Assembly (NCBI RefSeq): GCF_000346465.2
Contig: NC_034016.1
Location: 22,436,442 to 22,500,441, forward strand
DNA: 64,000 nt
Direction: 5' to 3'
Source: Prunus persica
Taxonomy: Eukaryota > Streptophyta > Magnoliopsida > Rosales > Rosaceae
Part shown: positions 12,907 through 24,524 of the stretch, in pieces
How positions within the stretch are numbered: the stretch's first letter is position 1
How the letters are laid out: every line of letters starts with the position of its first letter
Position numbers and translations under genes: made by a program
Notes under the pieces: generated by a model
Seen by the model: only the letters and a program-made list of their open reading frames with translations
The model's database searches: none
What the model was told of the DNA's origin: nothing

Positions 12907-13090
12907 AACATTCATTAACGAAACTCTAAAATGCAACATTCATTAATGAAACTCCAAAATGCATCAATTCACTTGTGTAACCTCAAAATGTGAAAATTCA
13001 TTAACGAAACCCTAAAATGTGATAATCCAGTAGTAAAGTCCAAAAATATGAAAATTTATTTGCTAAAATGTGATAATCCAGTAGTGTACT
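12907..13090. repeat. Degenerate 28-30 bp tandem repeat
   Basis: Six to seven diverged units follow the pattern ATTCATTAACGAAAC, then TCTAAAATG; the last units drift to ATCCAGTAGT. The array follows the BRCT 3' end by about 600 bp. No coding meaning is seen. Confidence 0.6.
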
Positions 13091-13395
13091 GATTCGTAGA
13101 TCAAAGTTATAATTTAACAAATAGTATGAATGATAAAAAGTAGGAGGGGTGAGCGAGATGCTCAAAGTCTGACTAGGGAATAGAATAAATAAAGTATAAA
13201 GATAATATAACAGTAGGGGGAATCAATAAATAAATGGTGCCCTCGTGAGAAGCAATGCAATGCAAGCCCACCCTTTCTTTCGCCGCAAGAAAATATACTT
13301 TTAATTAAAATGAAATGAGGAATTGAAAACAATTAATATAGCTTCTGAGGCTGAAATTGTGAATGTGAATGTGAGTGGATCTTACACACACACAC

Positions 13396-13430
<35 letters not shown>

Positions 13431-14759
13431 TGAGCCTGCTGGTGTTACCCTGTACGCCTGTGGCAGCAGACAATCAATCACTAGCAACTTAGCAAGGTCA
13501 GACTTGAGAGTTTAAATTAAAGGCTGATCATCAAGAGAGATACCAATGGGCAAGTGAGCATTCATCAGTATTTTAATTTCTCTCTTTTTGTTTTCTCAGA
13601 GAATTGTTTGTCTGTTCTTTTTAATTCATAGAAATACTATATATATATATATATATATATTATTAATGAGTAGCTAAGCTGCGGATGCTGCAGAGTCACG
13701 CGGAACTAAGAATAATAGAATTCCAGCCAGCTATGGCCACGAAATTTTAAGATGGGATTCACCATTCATAGAATTCAAACAGGAATAATTAATGAATTCA
13801 TTCGACATGGTTTTCTTTTCTTTTCTTTCTGTTTCGAAAATGGCAAAAGTAGGGTTTGAGACAGACACACTGTCACACACAGCCAGCCAGCAGCTAATTA
13901 GAACATGGAATGGAAGTGGTTTGTCATCATTAGAACATGGGGTGTTTTGCATCACATCATCATATCATCTGTGTTTTTATTTTACCAACCATTTGCAATT
14001 TTGCAGAAATCGAATATCACTTTGTCTTAACAAAAGCAAGATGTTAATTAAGAGCGCGATTACAGGCTCGCTGATCGTTGTTGATTATTAGCAGCAGATG
14101 CTCTGTCTGTTTTGTTCTGCTACTTTTCAACGCCCAAGACCCAAGAGCATGTGGCAATTATCCAAATGTCCCTACCCTACGTACGTACCCTCATCAGTTT
14201 TTATATAAAGTTTCCATCCATTTCGCAATTGCAAAACTTACTGCATGCAGATCATTAGATTCTCGATAACTGGAAATCTCATGTGATATAATTGGGATCG
14301 TCTTGGTTCATGTGTTTCTTCAAGGTGGAATGAGTGGGAAATGCTACATTGCACCCAACTTAATTATGTGTTAATTTCTTAGTGGGCCAAACATAATACA
14401 AATGAAATACTATGACATCAAATATTATAATTTAGTGAGAACGAGGGCCAACTCAGTGAATAATAACATCAATTTGTAGAAAGTGGTCCCTATAGTTTGC
14501 CTCTTTTTCATGATAAAAGGAAGAGACTCGTATTGCAAGGAAAGGAAAGGAACAGAAAAATGAACTCCTCCTAAATGCATCAGCGCCATGACTTGTGTAA
14601 ATGGTCTGTTGGTGTTAGGCAGCCCTTTAATCATGAAAGTGAATCTAATGAGTTATTTTTAGTTCAACTTTAACCACCACTTACATAGCTCACTTTAGTC
14701 AAGACAATTATTGTAAATGTAAACATTAATGACTCTATTAGCTTTTCTTTTTCCTTTTT

Positions 14760-15680
14760 ATTTTCTTTTTTTTTAAAAAGAAAATATTGTATTTCATTAA
14801 ACCGAAAGGAACATTACCATGTTAACGGTAGCCCCGTTAAAACCTTCCCAGATCAAACAAAACTCCGGAGTAGAAAAGAGTACCACACATGCTATTGACT
14901 AAACAGAAGAGTCAAACAACTTATACGAAACAAACAAACCTAAAACCCAACCACAAAACCCTTAAAACAACATCTCATTACTACGTAGGTACTGTCAAAG
15001 AAGTCATCCTATGATCTAGAGAAAGCATTATAGTTCTTCGTAATATGGGTATCATAATAGATCCAGCCAATCACCCAACCCCAAAACCATTGAAACACAT
15101 CATATCACTATGCATGTATTGTCAAAGAAAGCCTCATATGATCTAAAGAAAGCATCATTGTTCTTCGTACATAGTCAAAACAGCATTGTGAGCATCATAA
15201 CAGATCTAGCTAAACACCAACTGCCACCTCCAATTTTCTTGATCCAGAACCCCAGTTGACAAACAACAGAGACCAAGATTGGCCTCTTAGCCTGAAGAAA
15301 TTTCCAAAGAAAGATCTTCATAGTAGGAACATTCATCGGTTGCCAAGCCCACAAACTTTCCATAGAAGAATGTTTGGGGAGACCTTGGAGACCCCTCGAG
15401 GTTGGTCTCCTCCACCTTGTCAACAAAATCCTCGATACAAAAAATACCCTTACCAGAAAAAGTTATGCCACTAACAATCAAATGCCTAACATTAGTTTCC
15501 ACACGCTTTTGATTCCCACTTGGTGCCGCATACTTGTCATCCCCTTGAGCAGAAGAGGCGGTGATCACCTCCATAGTGTTAAGATGGAGACCCCTCACCA
15601 GCGACTGCCTCCTTGGGAACCTAGAAAGGAAACACGCGCAACTCCCCCACGGAGAACAAAAGAGCAACAAGAGAGCGACC
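14760..15680 (-). mobile_element. Possible remnant of a non-LTR retroelement or retro-copied gene
   Basis: Read on the minus strand, the right part carries an ORF-like stretch (15287-15670) that I do not recognise. A region with diverged direct repeats of about 125 bp follows (14935-15060 and 15070-15190, both containing TGATCTARAGAAAGCAT on the plus strand). The 3' end then reads GGTTTAATGAAATACAATATT followed by A-rich sequence, as at the ends of plant LINE-type elements. No target-site duplication was found. The class is uncertain. Confidence 0.4.
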
Positions 15681-16256
15681 CTAATTTATTAGCTTTTTTA
15701 TTTTGTTCACTACTTTTGGTGAGTCCAAATCAATTCTTCCCTAATCTCATATCCTCTCCGTGTTACCTATTTTAATTATCGTGTTTTGTATTTGTGATTT
15801 ATTATTATAAGTTAATAGAGTTTGGTTTTGTTATCTTGTGTTGGGTTTTGAAATTCGAATTCAACAATCCTCGACTAATATTATATTTATGAGTTTAAAC
15901 AATTTTTTTGTTGTGATCTGAAGCCAATTAGCTAACCTGTTCAAGGTTATACTTAAAAAAATGCAATGGCAACAGACTGAACTGACATTTTTTTTAAAAA
16001 TGCAAAACGTAATAATGGAAGCTTTCGATGGAGGAGCAGAGAATACAGGCCTTTGGGAATACTCTTATATTATTGATCTTTGGATTCATGCTTCATGGTT
16101 GTTGATCTCTTTAATTCCTAACAACCTTCTTAAATACAGTCCTGTCCTCCGTTATTACAGAATTAAATTTTACAACAGCCTTCTTTTTTGTTTGGTTTTT
16201 CATTTTTAGTTGGCGCTTGTCAAGAGTAACCTACAAACACATATATATATATATTT

Positions 16257-16295
16257 TTTAATTTGAGGGATCCTTGAATAGAAGCTCTCTAGATA
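16257..16295 (-). mobile_element. Solo terminal inverted repeat of the MITE family
   Basis: About 38 bp matching the terminal repeat of the elements at 4482 and 33537 (minus strand AGAGAGCTTCTATTCAAGGA, then TCCCTCAAAT), again bordered by (TA)n tracts. The rest of the element is absent, so this is a deletion relic. Confidence 0.65.
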
Positions 16296-17811
16296 TATAT
16301 ATACCTACTATCTATGACACATATAATATATTTATTAATTTTACTCTTTGCGGGGTTGCAAAGTAACAATGAAATAATTAACACAGCAGCATTTCACATG
16401 GATGCCTGATTAATTTACACAGTTGACAGTACATACTTTATCTTTGGGGAGCTTTTGGTAGCTTTGGTTGCAACGCGAGAAAGAAGAAAGAAGAAAGAAA
16501 GTAGAAACAAACAAATAGTGCAGTTAATGTAATGTAGTACGGAAGCAGATGGCCAAAAACTCTAATGATGGCGAAGGTGAAGGCCGATTTGACATTTCCT
16601 TTCAAATCCCTTTGTTTTTTGAACATTGATTTAGACCCCTCTTCTTTTGGTAGCATCGTGTGTTGGCCTGCCCTGCCCAGTAAAGCTTTTTTTATTTTTT
16701 TTCTGTCCCAGAGTTAAACAACAAAATATATCTGACAAACTTTTTCCCTGTGTGGTCTGTCCTTTTGGAGTTTTCACCATTCAATAATCACTTTGTATTC
16801 AGTACTCACTTAACCCATTGGCCGTTGCTTTGCTATTATGTGGGTGGCTGCACGCTGCACCCTGCACCCATTGACATTGTCACATTGCTATGCTAATATG
16901 TTGGTGGATGAAGAAAATATACGGGTGGGAATAGAATTCAATCTCATTATACATTAACAACATTTTGGAACATATTCAGATACATATTGTATAAGTATTG
17001 ATAATATCAAAAAATTATCGACGTCGATAATTTCTTCTATTAAATTATTATAAATAAATGATTATGGTGTTTAATCTTCTTCACTAATTAGATTACTACA
17101 TATTTTCTACACTTATAGTGTTTGTCAGCTTGCTATATAATCAACTCAAATCAGTTGAACCCATCATGCAATGCAATGCATTTCATTCTTTTTTTCTTTT
17201 TTTTGGTGATAAAGTATTAGATAATTGACTAAATAAACATCCTCCAAAATTGCAAGAAATTTTTTCAAGTTTTTCTTACAATTTATGCAGTTTTTATTCA
17301 ATTTTTATCGATATCAATAATATCCTAATATTTTCTCAAATTTTCCATACTTTTGGACTACCTATATTTCCGAAATTGTCGATATTTTAGACACATTCTA
17401 TCCTGTTTCTCTCACTCTCTCCCTAAACCGTAAAGAAAAAATTGTGGCCTCCTCCCTCCACCCTCTCTCATAAAACCAGACCCCAACAACCCAAAAAAAA
17501 AAGTGAACAGGAAATTTTTAATTGAAATGAAGTTGAAAAAAAAAAAAAAAAAAAAAGGGGCTAAACTGAAAATTCAAACGTGGGAAATGGGATACTGAAA
17601 TTTTGTACATGTAGTACTAGTAGCAGCAGCAGTAACAATAGAACATGGAAAATGGAAAAGAGTGACAAAATTCCCGGCAAGTCTCGATATTATCTTTTTT
17701 TTGTACACACTACAGAGAAAACCAAATGAAGCAAGATTCTCCAGCCCGCCGGTAAAGTTGGAATTTTTCAAGTCCAAAAGTCTTGCATGGATGAGTGACT
17801 ATCGTCGTCTA

Positions 17812-20521
17812 TCAGCAGCTCAATGCCTCATACTTAACTGTAATTGGGCGGTTAAACCCAACCTGCGACAGCAAATTCCCAACCACCGCAATGTCTCGGC
17901 AAAACACCCCTTGGAACGACGCCGCTGCTGCTTTAGCTTCCGATGACGACGAATGCATACTATGATTATTGATGATATTATTGTTGATACTATGATTATT
18001 ATTCCTATTACTAGAATTGGAACAACTAGAGGAGGAAGAGAGGATTCAATAAAAGACTCTTGGGTTTGAGTTACTTGCAGTTGCATGCCGCTGCTGCTGA
18101 GCTGCTCCAAGTGCAGCAGCAGCTTCTTTCTCTGTTTCTCAGCAGCCTCCTCTTCCATGATGGTTGTCATCACGCTCGAATAACCCTTCTGCAGCAATCT
18201 GTAAAGCAACAGAGCTGACATCTTCGCTTTATCTCTAATTGAATCAACATCCCGATCATCCGCCAGCTCACAACGGTCAATGAAAATGGTGGCCTTATCG
18301 GGCTTGTGCCTTAAACACAGCAGCAAATGCGCCCTCTCTAACTCGGACCTCGAACAGCCACGCCGCAGCCCAATCAAAGCATAGTAATCCACATTCCCTG
18401 TTTCCCCAGAAGCCACCCTCTGTTTCAGTTGCTGTATCTTCGTCGTCAGCACACACAGCTTCCCGGGAATCTCCCTGTACCTCACGTTGTGTCGCTTCCA
18501 GGTCGGTCCCGCAAGCTTCCGATCCCTCAAGATGGCATTGTACAAAAGCTTCAAGTGCTCCAGGTCATGTAAGCAATCAGGCAAACACCTGATCGTCTCA
18601 AGAAGTGACGCTCTCGTGTCCAGCGCTTGTATGCAACTCGGCTCAAGAGCCAAAGTCCGATTACAGTCCGCGATGGCCTCCGCGATCCGACCCGCCGACC
18701 GGTAAGCCGAGGCGCGCTGCATGTAGCACTCCGCCAGGAATCCCTGTGGGGCCCCACGGCGGCCGTCGACGATTTTAGTGAAGTGGCGGATGGCCTCGGA
18801 GTAAAGGCCGGCGTCTAGGGCAGCAATTGCGGCGGTACGGCGGCGAAGGAGGAGCTTTATGTGGCTGAGGAGGTGGGTCACGGTTTCCGACTCGGTTAGG
18901 ATCCGAGGCGGAGTGGCGGGCGCGTTGGCGGACGAGATGATGTCGTCTGATAGATGGAAATTGGACAGGGAGAAGCTGTCGTCGGACCAGCATATGCTTT
19001 CGCGGCGGAATGCGGCGGTGGCAAGTCGTTTTCCGGTCTGGAGGAGAGCCATGGCATCCTCCATTAGGCCCAGGTGGCAACACGCCTGGCCGAGAACCAA
19101 GTACCTGTGTCCATCAAGTACATCGCACTCAATCAACTCAATTTGCAAAGTTTATTATATTTCTCTAATTATTATTTGAATAAAAAATAGAAAGAAGAAA
19201 TGGTGAAGGAAAAGATTATTCAAAATTTACAAGACTAGACGACGAAAAGGCTAAGGGGCGCACACACCGCATATATATATATATATATATAAGGGGGCAC
19301 ATGGCATATTGGGGAAAAACAGCTTCTAAATGGTGTGAAAAGGATTCAAATGTGAATGTCAATTGGATTATTTATAATTTTCAAAAATGGTTAGCTGGCC
19401 CTGCAAATTTGGAAGTCAAATTTCTGGAACACAACTGGATTTCAGTGTTGTTGCCCCAAGTCCCTATCCCCTCTTTCCACAAAGTTTTAACAAAACAATT
19501 GCAAAACAAATAACAACACAAACATGTACCAAAATTTTGAAACAATGTACTATATTGTAGGGAATTGTTGCTCTTTTGAGAAAAGGCGAAACAAGTAGTG
19601 GTGGAGAAGAAGAGGTACAGAAAATAGCATTTAATTTTTATGGCTGGCAGTGCATTTACTACTCTACTGAAACGTATAGTGAATATAAAAAGCTGAACCC
19701 AGAAAACAATTTAAAAAGGAGGCCAGGCAAAGGCAACACAACACGCAAAGCAAATTTGCAAAACCAATGGAATGGAGACAGACGATGAGAAAGAGAGGAT
19801 GAATTAAAAATTACCTCCATTGCCCTTCCTTTTCGCAATTTTTACATAGGCCTGCCATGACCTTCTTTTTCAAGTCGGAGACAGAGAAACACTTGAAGGA
19901 AGGATCCCGATCCGGCGAGGCAGAGGAGGAGTTGGTGTTAGATGAGAGAAGCTTGACTCGCTCCCTGGAAAGCGGCTGAGAGGAAGAGTCTGAGGCAGAG
20001 TCATCGGATGCCATTTTGAGGCTGGGAATGTAATCCTGAAGCATATCAGCCACGTCCTTGAAGCGCCTGAGATAGAGCAGAGACCTGGCTTTGAGTTCAA
20101 GGGCTTGTTCCAGGCGAGGCGAGATGGCCAGAGCCGCGTCCAGGAGCCCCACAGCCGAAGCGATCTCGCTCTGTTCATGAGTCGCAATCAGGCTTCTGGC
20201 ATCTCTCATATACTTTTCCACAATCTGGATGGATATTATTATCAACCAAACAAACAACATTAACATCATTCATTAGCTCTCTCTACTTAATATTGGATCC
20301 AAAAAATTAGAAATGAATCCCCTTTTATTTGGATTAATTTGAGAAGAATATGACATTGATGCCTGATGGTGACAAATGGCATTGGCACCTTGATTGCAGC
20401 AACAATGAACTAAGAAATTGAAGATCAAAGACCAAAGAGGAGTCAAAGAGCATACCTTTCTACTGCTAAGCCACCAGTGCTTCTTCTCATTGGAAGACAG
20501 ACAAGGAGAAGTAGCAGTCAT
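17812..20521 (-). CDS. TPR protein with degenerate J-like segment; C-terminal frame disrupted
   Basis: Plant TPR/DnaJ-like protein (related to the At1g02650/At4g02100 type, from memory), presumably a chaperone-linked scaffold. Exons: 20456-20521 (ATG at 20521, directly after a GAA run), 19815-20224, and 19104 down to the stop. The N-terminus reads NEKKHWWLSSRK then IVEKYMRDARSL. TPR-like helices follow (SAVGLLDAALAISPRLEQAL; SEAIRHFTKIVDG; AYRSAGRIAEAIADCNRTL). Residues about 398-430 (VDYYALIGLRRGCSRSEL to RHKPDKA) resemble a J domain, but the catalytic HPD reads KPD. The continuous frame stops at 17820 and would end in a hydrophobic run. The family-like tail FQGVFCRDIAVVGNLLSQ, ending KYEALSC, is encoded in another frame and stops at 17812-17814. 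See the findings for the probable frameshift. The two exon junctions are clean. Identity is solid; integrity is doubtful. Confidence 0.8.
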
Positions 20522-22113
20522 TCTTCTTCTTCTTCTTCTTCTTGTTCCTCTTGTTAATATCTTGTAAGGGACTTCACCATTCACCATTCACCATCAACCC
20601 TCCCCCTCTCTCTCTGTGTATCCCCTTCAAACAATGATACACAATTCTTTTCTCTTCTCCTGCTCTAATTAGACAAGGGAGAGGAGAAATATCTAGTTAT
20701 ATATGTAAGAAGAAGAAGAAAAATAAAAAGATAAAGAGAAGGATACAGAAATAGAATGGAGGAGGATTTAGAATCTGCAGGAAATTTTGAGGAGTAAATA
20801 TGGGAAGGAGGTGGAGAGAAGAACAAGGCTCTTAAAATAAAACTAAAAAATAAAAAATAAGAGAAAGAGAAAATGCCAGCTTTGACCTCATACACACACT
20901 CTCATTATCTCATAGAGAAACAAGTAAAGGAAAGGAAAGCCTTGATCCTTCAACTTAATAGCTGGCACCAGCCACTACACTGCACAGCACAGTATTAGAT
21001 TCTCTCTCAAGTCTCTGGCTAAACCTACTATGAGAGCCTATGACCAAAATTACAAAAAAACTAATTAAATTCTCATCTCATCAACATTCAACATTAACCC
21101 ACTGGGCTGCAGCCGGTGAGTGCATCATTATGACTGGATATACCCGGTGAACCATCACGGGTCCTTCCTTGGGTTCAACTACTGCGCAAAAGATTAAACG
21201 CCACCAAATTTGCCTCCATAACCTAAAATAATTAAGTAAATGATCACTATACTTATTTTTATTTTTTTTCAGATAAAGTGATAGAATTTTATCGAGGAAA
21301 TAAACATGCAGTACTCTTCAAAATAAGGATAAGTTTAAGGAAATTAGGCGAGTATCTCTAAACATAAGGATTTAATGGTAATCTAATTCAATTTTAATAA
21401 ATTTTAAAATAAAATATAATGAACACAGTACTCCATTTATTTGGTTTGATGACGTGGCACGGCGACGTTGAGTATTTGATTAATTGATTAGCTAGAAGGT
21501 GGTTAAGAGAAGCCAGCTTATCTATTAATTTAATCTGGCAGATAAAACTAAAAAGTAATTTGGTGTACGTGTTTATACATGGTTGGAGATTTCAAACAAT
21601 TTATTCGTCTCTTAATTTGTTAATTCCAATTGCAACGTTAATCTCTAACAGTCACGCTTTATAATTGGTTAAATTATTCAAGGAATGCTACCAAATATGT
21701 TACATGTGTGGGATAGTGTGATATGCGTAAGATGCTTTCTTTTTTAGGCCAGAGTGTAAGATGCTTATAATTAGCAAAACAAAATGCTATTTCAAACGCT
21801 CAATTCATTTACTAACAAGTTTTTTATGGAAAATTTATACAAATAGCAACTTTTATTTTATTCAAATTATTATGATTAATCTTTCCCTTGTTTGGACTTT
21901 GGATGGGATGATTGAGGATAGGTAATATAATAGTGAATAGATAAAATGAAGAGGGAGGAATTAGTAATATTGGATTGGATTGGATCATAAGCACATTTAT
22001 TTATTTTTATAGTGGGAGAAAGTGGGAGAAAGTAGAAAGTGACTCTTCCCTTGTAAGCCACAGGAATCATGCTTTTCCTTTTGGGGTTTTTGCTTGCTTT
22101 GCTTTTATTTTTG

Positions 22114-22139
<26 letters not shown>
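22114..22139. repeat. (TA)n microsatellite
   Basis: About 13 TA units followed by a T-run. Confidence 0.9.
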
Positions 22140-22144
<5 letters not shown>

Positions 22145-22268
22145 TTTTTTCACCCACAATCTCAACCACAACCACAATCACAATCCATCCACATTGATTA
22201 ATGAATGGAATGCACATGAATATGGATAGATTGCCAGATGGGTTTGTCTTAAAGCCCTCTCTAACTTA

Positions 22269-22300
22269 CCCTTTCCCTTTCCCTTTCCCTTTCCCTTTCC
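22269..22300. repeat. (CCCTTT)n microsatellite
   Basis: About five hexamer units inside a pyrimidine-rich tract. The unit is not the plant telomere heptamer CCCTAAA. Confidence 0.9.
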
Positions 22301-22370
22301 TCTGCCCCCACCACACCCACAACAAACAAAGCACCCTCATTCATTCTTTCCATACCAGAAACAACCCTCT

Positions 22371-22401
22371 TCCTCCTCCTCCTCCTCCTCCTCCTCCTCC
22401 T
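22371..22401. repeat. (CCT)n microsatellite
   Basis: About ten CCT units in the same pyrimidine-rich neighbourhood. Confidence 0.9.
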
Positions 22402-22513
22402 ACAATCTCGTGTTCTGCTATTGGCCACGTCATCATGTGAACCTAGCCTGTATCCACGTGTTATTTCCTTATGTTGTATCCCAGATCAGCCACAATTCCT
22501 TTGTAAGTTTAAT

Positions 22514-22666
22514 TACTATACATGGACATTCTTCAATAAGTATTTTATGTTAAAGATTAGTTACATAATCTCGGCGTTGGATTGCATTTAAGAGACTATC
22601 AACTATGATGTATGTAACCAATCATTCACATAAAATACTTATTGGAGAATCTCCTTTACTATAGTA
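22514..22666. mobile_element. Short fold-back MITE
   Basis: About 153 bp with terminal inverted repeats of roughly 60 bp. The left arm has TCAATAAGTATTTTATGT and the complement of the right arm has CCAATAAGTATTTTATGT; the outer bases are TACTATA on both sides. No coding capacity. A TA-type target duplication is possible but not certain. Confidence 0.7.
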
Positions 22667-24485
22667 TATAAATTGATAACATCAAAATTATTGTTTGTAT
22701 ATATTATCTCTACAAAGAAAATAATCAAATTGAAGATCGTTTAATCATTTATGTATATCAAATAAATTGAGATTTTGTGTAATAATTAAGATCCTCATAA
22801 TGAGCTCTTCATTTATTTGTTACATATGTTGGGATGACCAATTTGATACATAATTTTTAAAGGGTAAATTGGAAAATGAACTATATGTTATGATTTTAAC
22901 GTGTGAATAGTTGGGTGAAGTTCATACTTATTCTTTCATTTTCAATATATATATTTATATATATTATTGCATGACAATGCATGATTATTTGTTCTGTTGT
23001 AAGTAGCATATCAGTACGATTAAAATTGCACATATGATTCCCAACTTGTAGACAGAAAAATTTATGAAGCCTAGAACAGTTGCCAAACAATAAATCAATA
23101 TGCTCAAGATTATAAAAGAGAACGCTTCCAATTTCTTACTAGATCTTCTAATTATGGTATTGTACGAACAGCAACAATAATGGTAATGCCTAACAGCTTC
23201 CTGCGTGGAAAATGAAAGCGTCCTCCACCTCATAAGACTTGGATGCACCATTATTTGGTTACAATATTCTGTCTGAAAACAATTCAATATATACGATCCC
23301 AGTTAAACTAGGTACTTTAAAATTGGGTATCTCCATGATGGAAGAATTAATGGGGGGTTGGGGGATGATCAAATACTATCATGTCCTGTAATGGGCTGGG
23401 ATAATGACATACTAGAATAATTAAGCTAAGCTCGCTCCCATAGGTTGGGGACCATTTGGACTCATGCGAAGGGTTTGGTTTCTTCCACACAAGCACAACA
23501 CAGATAGATAGAGACGGCTGCAACTCTTGTCTTTGTACAGCTAAGAAATCCAGGTTGTAAAACTTATTTGAGACGAAGACGGCCCATTTTATAGGTAGAA
23601 ATCATTAATACAATTACACAATATGAATGAAGCAAGCTAATAGCTATGAACAAGTGAGGTGTCTCAGTGTCCGTCTGTCTTGTGTATTTTCATTTTGGCT
23701 AGGTCAATGTAGGCTATTTTATCATCTGGATCTGGTGTTCGTGTTCAAGTCGAACCCTTTGTTTAGGTTTTGCATGAAGCTATATATATATATATATATA
23801 TAGACATTTTTGCATTCGTAATTAACTTGTTATCTGACGTACGGGTTCAAACATTCCCATCAATAATTAACGCAATGAAAGCTGATTGGATATTCGGCTA
23901 ATAATTCCATTTTGATGTTTAAATTCCGGTTAGAGATATTAATTCCCACAATATTATTAATTTAATATTGCATTAGATGCCAGGGTGGCTGTTAGTGTTT
24001 AAAACAAAGAAACAAAGAAACAAAGAAACAAACAGCATCATGATTGTTCATGCAATGCAACTTTGCAAATTGCAAAATTGTGGTTAACCATTCTCAAAGA
24101 CATGTTTGCGTCCAAGGGGGCAATATGTGTTGTCAACTCCTAAATATTCTCTTCTCCTTTCAAAAAACACTAGTTATTATAATTAAAGTAATTCCACTCT
24201 GCACCTTGCTCATTTCGACGGCATTTAGAATAATCCATCCCCTAATTAATTTCATTTAATAAAAGTCTTTTTTCCTAAGTGTGCTGTGCATGCAGAAGCT
24301 CAAGCCCAGGTCTGAGGGGCGCACGTGGGCTTGTGGATGAAATTTCACGTGGGGAAGGTGTCCCATGTGCAAAGACGTGCAGCTTTATGAACCCATATTC
24401 ACACCAGTTGCCTTGCCTTGGTTTATTAGCTTAACTTAAGTGTGAAATGGCCAACAACGCCAGCCTAATTGGGTTGGGTTGGGTT

Positions 24486-24487
<2 letters not shown>

Positions 24488-24522
<35 letters not shown>
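24488..24522. repeat. (TC)n microsatellite
   Basis: About 17 TC units followed by a short C run. Confidence 0.95.

Positions 24523-24524
<2 letters not shown>

Larger units (their letters stand above)
12322..17811. other. Repeat-rich intergenic region, no intact gene
   Basis: The start holds the BRCT 3' UTR. The rest has a C14 run (12840-12853), a degenerate minisatellite (12907-13090), (TA)n tracts near 13397-13429 and 13640-13661, a retroelement-like remnant (14760-15680), a solo MITE end (16257-16295) and a long A tract near 17529-17552. ORFs here are short and lack family patterns. Confidence 0.6.

Noticed and set aside
17820..18050. Predicted transmembrane segment at the end of the TPR protein
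   Set aside because: It arises from reading ATT/ATA-rich Asn/Ser codons in the wrong frame; the alternative frame gives the family-like tail.
18487..19179. Plus-strand and alternative-frame ORFs over the TPR gene
   Set aside because: Shadow frames of the coding exon; the TPR frame has clear family patterns.
22269..22300. Possible interstitial telomere repeat
   Set aside because: The unit is CCCTTT, not the plant telomere heptamer CCCTAAA.
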